From the NCBI GenBank assembly GCA_030605085.1, contig JAUWBH010000102.1, forward strand, positions 1-21,254: 21,254 nucleotides of DNA, in the 5' to 3' direction. The notes beneath the pieces are model-generated. The model searched no databases. It was not told the origin of the DNA and saw only the letters and a program-made list of their open reading frames with translations. Shown here piece by piece: positions 16,252-21,254 of the stretch. The position numbers were made by a program, and so were the translations under genes. The stretch is from Promethearchaeota archaeon. GTDB lineage: Archaea > Asgardarchaeota > Lokiarchaeia > Sigynarchaeales > SOKP01. Each line of letters begins with the position of its first letter. The first letter of the stretch is position 1.

Positions 16252-17181
16252 ATGGAGATAAAAAACATTTGGATATGTGGTGTAGGAGGAGTTGGCGGAT
16301 ATTTTGGTGGTAGGATTGCTCATAAAATATCACGCTTATTACTTGAAAAATATAAAATATATTTTTTAGCGCGTGGACCACATTTAGATAAAATAAATGA
16401 AATTGGTTTGGAACTCTATACATCTAATGGAGAAAAATTAATCTGTAAACCAACATTAGCTTCAGATGATATTAACGAATTTTCCGTTCCAGATTTATGT
16501 TTAATTTGTGTGAAAAGCTATGATTTAGATAATTTAATAAAATCAATTAAGGAAAAGTTAACAGATCATACTATCATCATTCCTTTAATGAACGGTATTG
16601 ATATTTACGATAGAATTAGGAAGAATTTAAAAATATGTATCGTGCTTCCTGCATGTGTATATGTAAGATCACATATTGAAAAACCGGGGTTAGTAATACA
16701 AAGTGGAAATCCGGGTTTCTTTTATTGTGGATACGACCCTAAGTATCCTAATTTTAATTCTCAAATTGTCATAGATTTTTATAAGGACATGGAAATAAAA
16801 TTAAATTGGCGAGACGACCCATTTCCTGCTATTTGGGAAAAATATGTTCTAGTAGCATCATTTTCCTTGGTTACTGCTCATACAGGTCAAACTATGGGCG
16901 GAGTTATAAACGACGAGAATTCCCTTGGTATGTTAAAAAAAATAATGAAAGAGATCGTATTGATTGCCGAGAGAAAGGGGATTAAACTCGCCGATAATAT
17001 AATAGAAGAAACGATCGAGTTTTGCAAAGATTATCCAGATGTTAAACCTTCTTATCAAAGAGATGTAGAAAAGGGAAGGAAAAATGAAGGTGATTTATTC
17101 GGAGGTGCATTGATTAGAATGGGGAAAGATCTGGGAGTCCCTACACCAATGACTGCTTCTATTTTTAAAGATAGAGAATAA
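16252..17181 (+). CDS. Ketopantoate reductase (PanE/ApbA) family oxidoreductase
   Basis: A 309-residue NAD(P)-dependent dehydrogenase of the ApbA/PanE family. The N-terminal Rossmann fold has WICGVGGVGGYFGG (GxGxxG at 10-15), CVKSYD at 86-91 and PLMNGID at 111-117. The C-terminal helical domain has IWEKYVLVASF with the likely catalytic Lys197 and, near 275-298, NEGD with the likely acid Glu279, then LGVPTPM. The family reduces 2-dehydropantoate to pantoate for CoA synthesis, but many archaeal members have other or unknown substrates, so no gene symbol is given. The C terminus stops about 10 residues after GVPTP, slightly short of most members. ATG 16252 follows an in-frame TAA; a GGAGATCC at 16228-16235 is rather far upstream (16 bases). 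Confidence 0.85.
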   Translation: MEIKNIWICGVGGVGGYFGGRIAHKISRLLLEKYKIYFLARGPHLDKINEIGLELYTSNGEKLICKPTLASDDINEFSVPDLCLICVKSYDLDNLIKSIKEKLTDHTIIIPLMNGIDIYDRIRKNLKICIVLPACVYVRSHIEKPGLVIQSGNPGFFYCGYDPKYPNFNSQIVIDFYKDMEIKLNWRDDPFPAIWEKYVLVASFSLVTAHTGQTMGGVINDENSLGMLKKIMKEIVLIAERKGIKLADNIIEETIEFCKDYPDVKPSYQRDVEKGRKNEGDLFGGALIRMGKDLGVPTPMTASIFKDRE

Positions 17182-17220
17182 TTATAGAGAATTAAATAAA
17201 TACAATTAATGATTTTAACG

Positions 17221-17266
17221 AATATATTTAAATAAAGTGAAGAAATTTTAAGTAAAAGGATGAGGT
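17221..17266 (+). promoter_or_regulatory. Promoter and Shine-Dalgarno of the methyltransferase
   Basis: AATATATTTAAATAAA at 17221-17236 is TATA-like, about 40 bases before ATG 17271, and GGATGAGG at 17259-17266 is a good Shine-Dalgarno site 4 bases upstream of it. Confidence 0.45.
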
Positions 17267-17270
17267 TTTA

Positions 17271-17906
17271 ATGAAGCAGGAAGATGGTAATAAAATATAC
17301 AGAGATTTTCCGTTAAACAAAATTCCCTGGATATATGAGACACCCCCAGACATTTTGATTGAATTGATTAATAGTGGTAAAATTAAACCTTGTAAAACCG
17401 TTGATTTAGGCTGTGGTACTGGTAATTATGCAATTTATCTCGCAAGTAAAGGATTTACTGTTACGGGAATTGATATTTCCTCCGAAGCTATATCAATTGC
17501 TAAAAAAAGTGCTAATGAAAAAAATGTTAAATGTAACTTTCTTATTGCTGATGTTAATGGTGATTTAAGCGATATCGAACACGATTACGATTTTGCATAT
17601 GATTGGGAATTGTTACACCATATATTTCCTGAAAGAAGGCAAAACTATGTTAAAAATGTATATAGTTTACTTAATTCAGATGGAATATATCTTTCTGTTA
17701 GTTTTAGCGAGAACGATCTCAGTTTTGGAGGAGGGAAATACAGAAAAACTCCTTTGGGTACTGTGTTGTACTTTTCTTCTGAAAATGAACTAAACGATCT
17801 TTTTAGTCCTTTTTTCAATATAGAAGAATTAAAAACAATAGAAATTAGAGGAAAACCTGTATCTCATCTTGCTGTTTATTCTTTTATGAAACGTAAAAAT
17901 CTGTAG
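17271..17906 (+). CDS. Class I SAM-dependent methyltransferase
   Basis: A 211-residue methyltransferase. Motif I is VDLGCGTGNYA at 44-54, the acidic end of strand beta2 is Asp68 in TVTGIDIS, motif II-like LIADVNGDL follows at 91-99, and FAYDWELLHHI at 108-118 stands at the position of the post-motif loop where small-molecule and thiol methyltransferases carry catalytic residues. The short N-terminal segment with WIYETPPDIL at 20-29 resembles the TehB/thiopurine S-methyltransferase-like group, which suggests a small-molecule target, but the substrate cannot be assigned. ATG 17271 is well supported by the ribosome-binding site. It is a single-gene unit whose end converges on the broken TGHAHR gene. 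Confidence 0.88.
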   Translation: MKQEDGNKIYRDFPLNKIPWIYETPPDILIELINSGKIKPCKTVDLGCGTGNYAIYLASKGFTVTGIDISSEAISIAKKSANEKNVKCNFLIADVNGDLSDIEHDYDFAYDWELLHHIFPERRQNYVKNVYSLLNSDGIYLSVSFSENDLSFGGGKYRKTPLGTVLYFSSENELNDLFSPFFNIEELKTIEIRGKPVSHLAVYSFMKRKNL

Positions 17907-17953
17907 CTGAGGGATATAATGAAGAACTCGTAACCCAAGAGATTTTTATTATT

Positions 17954-18196
17954 TTAAGTTTCTTTAATTGGATCATATTCCTCTTCTTCCATTCCGAAAG
18001 TCCAAGCAATTCTTTCGTTCTTTTCATATAAAGGCGAGGACCTCTCTGCCAGCTTGAATATAGTGTTCCATTTCTTATTCTGTGAGCGTGTCCCGTAGCT
18101 TCTCCCTCAACGATTATGTCTATGTCAAGTTTACGCTTTTTTTTTGGAAGTTCATCAATTTTTTTAAACAATACATCTCCTTGTCGGTATACAATT
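17954..18196 (-). pseudogene. Broken small gene with TGHAHR motif, cut by the TnpB element
   Basis: On the minus strand one frame reads IVYRQGDVLFKKIDELP, then VEGEATGHAHRIRNGTLY; this pattern (YRQGDVL...IDELP...EGEATGHAHR) matches a family of short uncharacterised proteins I recall, which start near the YRQGDVL segment and end with a segment like EREY-x-P. The same frame then reads unlikely sequence, while another frame gives GMEEEEYDPIKET with stop TAA at 17954-17956, matching the expected tail. The middle part seems deleted with a frameshift. The start is also lost: the codon where ATG would be expected reads ATT, and 4 bases further upstream lies the TTCAA terminus of the TnpB element. 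A TTG at 18171 would give only a shortened form. Function unknown; family recall is from memory. Confidence 0.55.
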
Positions 18197-18204
18197 CCCT
18201 TGAA

Positions 18205-19146
18205 CTACTCGCCCTTAAAAGGTCGAGATTCCTTTTTCCTCGAAAATTGCCCGAAGAGATTCCGAAGAATCTCTTTAGGTCTTACATCTTCTCCAAAGGC
18301 ATGACTTCCCGTTGTTCCAACGGTAGTGGTATCATCGTGGATGATCGTAATATGTTTCTCTTCTCGTAAGATTCTCATGCCTTCCTTTTTTAGATTAATA
18401 GACGCATTTTCGTCTCTTTCGTCCGTAGTTCCGCAATCTAAACAAGTCCACGCTCTTTCTTGTAAGGTAAGGTTGTTGTTTTTCCAACCGCAGCGTGAAC
18501 AAAGTTTGCTTGACGCAAAAAATCTATCAACGAGAACGAAATGCGTTCCTTTCCATTCCATTTTATATTTTAAATAGGTCGTGAATTGAGACCACGAAAA
18601 ATCTAACGAAACCGATTTTGAAAGCCCCGAATTGAACTTTTGCATCCCTTTAACATTTAAGTCCTCTAAAATGATGGCATCAAAGGTATCGGCTAATTTT
18701 CTGGTGAGCTTGTGAGTCCAATCTTTTTTCCGATTGCATATCTTCTCGTAGTGCCTTGCTAATTTCAATCGTGCTTTTTCTTGGTTCTTAGAACCTTTCT
18801 TCTTTTGCGAAAGTTCCTTGTGGAGTTTCTTGGTCTTTTTCTCTTCGGAACGATAGAAGCGTGGGTTCTCCAATTTCACAATATCGTTCACCAAGAATTC
18901 GTTTGCCGACATATCAAACGCAGTTATATCTCGTTCGCGTATTATTTGTTTCTCGTTCGCGTCATCTTGAGCTTCTAAGGTGAAAGACACGAAATATCTA
19001 TTCGATTTCGTCTTTTTGACGGTGGCATGTTTGATCTTTTCGGAAAACACCCTCTCATCGTTATATTTTATCCATCCTAATTTCGGTAACTTTACTTTCT
19101 TTCGTTCAAAATCAATCTTGATATTTCTATTCGTTTGTTTGGTCAT
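18205..19146 (-). CDS. tnpB: TnpB RNA-guided nuclease, C-terminal portion (RuvC and zinc finger)
   Basis: These 313 residues are the main body of a TnpB/OrfB protein, the omega-RNA-guided DNA nuclease related to Cas12. RuvC-like residues are all present: Asp78 (FDMSANEF), Glu161 (IILEDLNVKGM) and Asp245 (DERDENASINL). A zinc finger has Cys216, Cys219, Cys235 and Cys238. The start ATG at 19146 overlaps the end of the upstream frame as ATGA, but the protein continuity (a SYMTKQTN segment spanning the junction) shows that the two frames were one gene: the N-terminal half ends KGKERKAI and a single missing A in the purine-rich tract would restore the frame. So it is either a broken transposase gene, a sequencing error, or a frame expressed by re-initiation or -1 slippage. 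Its 3' end overlaps the omega-RNA hairpins. Confidence 0.85.
   Translation of the reverse strand: MTKQTNRNIKIDFERKKVKLPKLGWIKYNDERVFSEKIKHATVKKTKSNRYFVSFTLEAQDDANEKQIIRERDITAFDMSANEFLVNDIVKLENPRFYRSEEKKTKKLHKELSQKKKGSKNQEKARLKLARHYEKICNRKKDWTHKLTRKLADTFDAIILEDLNVKGMQKFNSGLSKSVSLDFSWSQFTTYLKYKMEWKGTHFVLVDRFFASSKLCSRCGWKNNNLTLQERAWTCLDCGTTDERDENASINLKKEGMRILREEKHITIIHDDTTTVGTTGSHAFGEDVRPKEILRNLFGQFSRKKESRPFKGE
18208..18275 (-). ncRNA. Predicted omega-RNA 3' scaffold of the TnpB element
   Basis: On the minus strand the last 70 bases of tnpB fold into consecutive hairpins. The strongest is AAGAGATTC, loop TTCG, GAATCTCTT (18275-18254): a perfect 9-bp stem with a C(UUCG)G tetraloop, the most stable RNA loop type. 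Next, TCGAG/CTCGA can pair (18243-18239 with 18227-18223), or alternatively CTCG and CCTT pair with AAGG and CGAG (18227-18208) directly before TAG and the TTCAA end. Known TnpB guide RNAs come from this place and carry the flanking sequence after the element end as guide, here starting GGGAATTGTATACCGAC. The exact 5' end is not visible. Inference from family knowledge plus structure seen by eye. Confidence 0.5.
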
Positions 19147-19496
19147 ATAGCTTTCCTTTCCTTTCCCTTCCTTGACTTGAATTTCGGAAAGCCGACTTTA
19201 CGACCATTCTTCAAACCGTTAAAAAAGTTTTGATACGCCTCAAATAACTGTTCTCTTGAGGATTGTAATGCAATGGAGTCAGCTTCTTTTAGAAACGGAA
19301 ACTCTACTTTGTATTGTTTTTCGGTTTTATATTTATACTTCTTAAGAGCGTCCTTATCGTCCTTTAACCATTCATAGACTTCTCTCCTCTCGTTTAACAT
19401 CTGGTTAAAGATGAAGCGACTACAGCCTATTGTCTTGTGAAGTTGAATCCGTTGCGTCTTATTCGGATATATCCGAACATTCATAGCTTGAATCAT
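19143..19496 (-). CDS. tnpB: TnpB, N-terminal portion (frameshifted)
   Basis: A 117-residue frame with the typical OrfB N terminus: AMNVRIYPNKTQRIQLHKTIGCSRF at residues 4-28, then FNQMLNERREVYEWL and the stretch ending NGRKVGFPKFKSRKG. The helix-turn-helix region of TnpB (PF12323-like) is complete. It ends in TGA at 19143-19145 after KGKERKAI, where family members go straight on to a TKQTN-type segment found in the next frame. The junction DNA is a purine run (AAGGGAAAGGAAAGGAAAGC on the minus strand), a likely site for a one-base slip. Start is ATG at 19496; two bases of spacing variation in the poor leader give no clear Shine-Dalgarno site. Function of this fragment alone would at most be partial. 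Confidence 0.8.
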   Translation of the reverse strand: MIQAMNVRIYPNKTQRIQLHKTIGCSRFIFNQMLNERREVYEWLKDDKDALKKYKYKTEKQYKVEFPFLKEADSIALQSSREQLFEAYQNFFNGLKNGRKVGFPKFKSRKGKERKAI

Positions 19497-19575
19497 TTAC
19501 TCGTAAAAAGAAGGAATCATCATTTAAATGGATTACGGGGCGGTGGTTTTTTGATTTTTTCTCCGAAAAAATAAG

Positions 19576-19617
19576 GCTCAATTCCTCACCCCCATAAATA
19601 GGGGTGTTTTCTTGAGC
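19576..19617. terminator. Imperfect two-part hairpin between tetR and the TnpB element
   Basis: GCTCAA (19576-19581) pairs with TTGAGC (19612-19617), and inside it CACCCC (19587-19592) with GGGGTG (19601-19606) around an 8-base loop. It lies two bases beyond the tetR stop (19620-19622). It may end tetR transcription, or be the subterminal left-end hairpin of the IS element, or both. A further stem, TTTTTTC/GAAAAAA, is at 19555-19571. Confidence 0.5.
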
Positions 19618-19619
19618 GG

Positions 19620-20282
19620 TCAGGATAAAATAATTTTCTCAACACGTTCTCTAATTTCTTTTAGTACAAATTTTCTAAAATTTTTAGCTGATAAGATTTT
19701 AGGTCCTACCGTGATTGGTTCCGTAATTTTTACATTTAATTTAAGATCGGCCTCAACTTTTGCCGCTCCCAGAACAACTCCGAATATATAATAAAATAAC
19801 TCAACAGTGTCAGTTTCTTTGATTACTTTATCGTTTATTGCTTGTTTTACTATCTTTAGATTTTGCTGAATTAATTGGAATGGTTCATAAGCTTGTTCTA
19901 ATGGGCCAATTTTCTTGGAAGGAGGGGCGGAAATTAAAAACATCATCTGAAATCGATGATAATCAGCGCTCATAAAATCCAAGAAAAATTCTGATGTTTT
20001 TACCCATAGATCGACGTAAGATCCTTGGTAGACATTAACAATTTGATTAAATCCTTCTTGAAATTCATTAAAATATTTTGTTCTAATGGCAATCCAAAGT
20101 TCTCTTTTACTTTGTACATAATTATAAAGATTTGTTTGCGACATGTCCAAATTTCTAGCTAATGCTCGCATGCTAAAACTGTGCGTTCCATCTTTAACAA
20201 ACAATTCTTTTCCTGCCTCTAAAATGTTATTAAATTGTTCGGCTTTCTTTTCTGGTGCCCGTGCTCTTGATTTTTTCTTCAT
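19620..20282 (-). CDS. TetR-family transcriptional regulator
   Basis: A TetR-type repressor of 220 residues. The DNA-binding domain is plain: ILEAGKELFVKDGTHSFSMRALARNLDMSQTNLYNYVQSKRELW (about residues 20-63 from the chosen start), where the recognition helix holds MSQTNLYNYV. The C-terminal about 150 residues form the ligand-binding/dimer domain, which is too variable to name a ligand. I prefer ATG 20282; an in-frame TTG at 20336 would add 18 residues but would overlap the upstream gene by 23 bases with no ribosome-binding site. The V4R-like gene ends 31 bases upstream, so both are probably one operon, with the V4R-like protein as a possible sensor or target. A basic N-terminal arm (KKKSRARAPEKK) may touch the DNA minor groove. 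Confidence 0.88.
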   Translation of the reverse strand: MKKKSRARAPEKKAEQFNNILEAGKELFVKDGTHSFSMRALARNLDMSQTNLYNYVQSKRELWIAIRTKYFNEFQEGFNQIVNVYQGSYVDLWVKTSEFFLDFMSADYHRFQMMFLISAPPSKKIGPLEQAYEPFQLIQQNLKIVKQAINDKVIKETDTVELFYYIFGVVLGAAKVEADLKLNVKITEPITVGPKILSAKNFRKFVLKEIRERVEKIILS

Positions 20283-20313
20283 TTTTTCTATTACTACTGT
20301 GCGAATAAATTCC

Positions 20314-20868
20314 TTAAAATGTTTCTTCTGTACCAAACTTATCTGTTAAAAGATCGAACTTAAATGTACACCTAACATCACCTAATAAGGTGCATTTAAT
20401 CTCTTCACCATCAACTTCAATTCCTAATTCTTCTAATACTCCTTGAAAAATACCTTGATAAAGAATACATAAATTTTTTGCAATAATATTATCCTTTTCT
20501 TCTGTTGATATTCCATCCTCCACAAAAACTAGGATTGAAGTCTCTTTAAAAATAGGGATTATAAGCCCATATCCTAAACTTTCGAAAATTTTAAGGACAT
20601 TGAAAAAAACTGATCTTTTGTCAGATAAGTTTTCTTTACTCCAATCTTTTATTTCGGGATATATTTTTTGAAGAAATATTTTTGCAATACTTTTACCAAC
20701 CCAAATAACTATATCTTCACTATTAGATCCCGCAAATTCAGAAAATTCGATTATATCTATTGGTCTTAGCATTATTAAAGGTAAATTTTCACCTAAAAAT
20801 AAGTGCCCTAATTCCTCGTCAATGTTAATTTGTCCTTCCATCTTAGATTTTTTAAATTTCTTGGGCAT
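20314..20868 (-). CDS. V4R-like (TRAPP/Bet3-related fold) small protein
   Basis: A 184-residue protein whose C-terminal half ends in CTLLGDVRCTFKF (Cys159, Gly163, Asp164, Cys167), the C-x3-GD-x2-C-x-F pattern typical of V4R/4-vinyl-reductase domains, which share a fold with eukaryotic TRAPP Bet3 subunits and bind small hydrophobic ligands or metals. An earlier region, GENLPLIMLRP at 26-36 and VFFNVLKIFESLGYGL at 87-102, fits the start of such a domain. The two cysteines could form a ligand or metal site. ATG 20868 has no Shine-Dalgarno site but ATTTTTAAAT at 20890-20899 is TATA-like 26 bases away, so a leaderless mRNA is likely. It is the first gene of a probable operon with the TetR regulator. 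The domain call is from motifs by eye. Confidence 0.65.
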   Translation of the reverse strand: MPKKFKKSKMEGQINIDEELGHLFLGENLPLIMLRPIDIIEFSEFAGSNSEDIVIWVGKSIAKIFLQKIYPEIKDWSKENLSDKRSVFFNVLKIFESLGYGLIIPIFKETSILVFVEDGISTEEKDNIIAKNLCILYQGIFQGVLEELGIEVDGEEIKCTLLGDVRCTFKFDLLTDKFGTEETF

Positions 20869-20889
20869 ATCTTCTTATATTAAACTTTG

Positions 20890-20899
20890 ATTTTTAAAT
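20890..20899 (-). promoter_or_regulatory. TATA-like box of the V4R-tetR operon
   Basis: ATTTAAAAAT on the minus strand, centred about 26 bases before ATG 20868, consistent with leaderless transcription of the V4R-like gene. Confidence 0.4.
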
Positions 20900-20969
20900 A
20901 ATCATTTATTGTTTCATTAATTATTAAATCTTTTTAAATTGGATTTTAGAACAATAACCTTCTAATTAT

Positions 20970-21254
20970 TTATAAAAAATTGGTAATTTCTATAAAATTC
21001 CAAAATTTATTCCAATTATCAACCTTTCCTTTGGAGGAAAGACCAGCCATAAGGTTATCAGGCTGTTCGCTCGTCACCGAGTTCAGGACATGCTTCATTT
21101 TTGAGGTTTTAATCATCACTTCGGAAGTCTTGAAGGACGTTATCCCGCTATGCTTGAAAAAATCGTGAAGTTTAGCCCAGCTATAGTAGGGACTGCTTGG
21201 TTTCAAACGGGGCTTTATAACGTCCCCGACTTGTGCAAGCAACCACTTATAGAG
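20970..21254 (-). CDS. Unrecognised protein, C-terminal part (partial at window edge)
   Basis: The frame is open to the right edge (LYKWLLAQVGDVIKPRLKPS...) and ends in TAA at 20970-20972, giving 94 visible codons. TTG 21242 could be a start but more likely is an internal leucine. The sequence is protein-like and rich in aromatic and basic residues (YYSWAKLHDFFKHSGITSFK, then SEQPDNLMAGLSSKG), without a motif I can place; a mobile-element or viral protein tail is possible. Base composition at 21017-21254 is clearly higher in GC than everything to its left, as in the TnpB element, which suggests recent transfer; the last 15 codons return to AT-rich. It lies upstream of the V4R-tetR pair, 101 bases away, with no sign of co-regulation. 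Confidence 0.5.
   Translation of the reverse strand, partial: LYKWLLAQVGDVIKPRLKPSSPYYSWAKLHDFFKHSGITSFKTSEVMIKTSKMKHVLNSVTSEQPDNLMAGLSSKGKVDNWNKFWNFIEITNFL

Larger units (their letters stand above)
18200..19617 (-). mobile_element. IS200/IS605-type element (TnpB-only, IS1341-like)
   Basis: The element runs on the minus strand from a left end within 19497-19617 to a right end at 18200. The right end is well marked: a hairpin at 18208-18227 overlapping the last tnpB codons, the TAG stop at 18205-18207, then TTCAA (18204-18200), the common IS605-type terminus; flanking sequence belongs to the broken TGHAHR gene. The left end is not exact; an imperfect hairpin (19576-19617: GCTCAA/TTGAGC around CACCCC/GGGGTG) and a second stem (19555-19571) lie there. 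No TnpA (Y1 transposase) is present, so movement would need help in trans. Composition is visibly less AT-rich than the flanks. No target duplication is expected in this family. Confidence 0.75.

Noticed and set aside
17884..18171. A 95-codon minus-strand frame overlapping the end of the methyltransferase gene
   Set aside because: Only its first about 40 codons look like protein; the rest is a shifted reading of the tail found in another frame, so it is reported as a pseudogene ending at 17954 instead.
18082..18978. Plus-strand open frames opposite tnpB
   Set aside because: They are antisense shadows of the TnpB frame, serine/leucine/phenylalanine-rich with no motifs or ribosome-binding sites.
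20282..20336. TTG 20336 as the tetR start
   Set aside because: It would overlap the V4R-like gene by 23 bases and has no ribosome-binding site; the added residues lie outside the TetR domain. It cannot be fully excluded.
1..21254. A defence island or new CRISPR-like system
   Set aside because: Apart from the TnpB element no nuclease, helicase, reverse transcriptase, toxin or repeat array is seen, and the lone RHH protein has no toxin partner.

Overview
This is a 21.3 kb AT-rich chromosomal window, probably from an archaeon. The archaeal reading rests on a KptA-type RNA 2'-phosphotransferase, a MEDS-domain sensor kinase, a deazaflavin (F420)-type nitroreductase family protein, a V4R-like protein beside a TetR regulator, TATA-like boxes about 26-30 bp upstream of several starts, and frequent TTG starts behind GAGG-type Shine-Dalgarno sites. 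The mix fits an Asgard (Lokiarchaeia-like) genome best. That is inference: no rRNA or lineage-specific marker is present.

Left part (1-10,300, all + strand): the C-terminal half of a thiolase, then kptA, then three very large soluble sensor histidine kinases in tandem (938, 900 and 1008 aa). They share an almost interchangeable HisKA-HATPase core but carry different stacks of PAS domains; the first starts with a MEDS domain and the third has a GAF-like insert. No response regulator lies in the window. Hairpins with T-runs follow kinases 1 and 3.

Middle (10,300-17,900, mixed strands): a CrtC/AttH-like lipocalin-fold protein, a ribbon-helix-helix (RHH) regulator that the ORF search misses because of an in-frame UGA, a seven-segment membrane protein with an internal duplication, a protein with M23-like motifs, a metallo-beta-lactamase-fold hydrolase split by an in-frame UAA, a deazaflavin-dependent nitroreductase family protein, a two-cluster ferredoxin, a ketopantoate-reductase-family protein and a class I methyltransferase. 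This looks like a set of small independent transcription units rather than one pathway.

Right part (17,900-21,254, all - strand): a broken small gene with a TGHAHR motif lies directly against the right end of an IS200/IS605-type TnpB element. Its tnpB is split by a 1-nt frameshift, but the RuvC and zinc-finger residues are all present. Its 3' end holds a perfect hairpin with a C(UUCG)G loop, a subterminal hairpin and a TTCAA terminus, as expected for a TnpB omega-RNA/right end. No TnpA is present. Upstream lie a TetR regulator and a V4R-like protein in one operon, then the C-terminal part of an unrecognised protein with clearly higher GC.

The most noteworthy signals are the TnpB element with its omega-RNA-like end sitting in the 5' edge of a decaying gene, a run of four genes broken by single lesions between about 11.8 and 19.5 kb (real decay or assembly error), and the tandem kinase array with reshuffled PAS modules.
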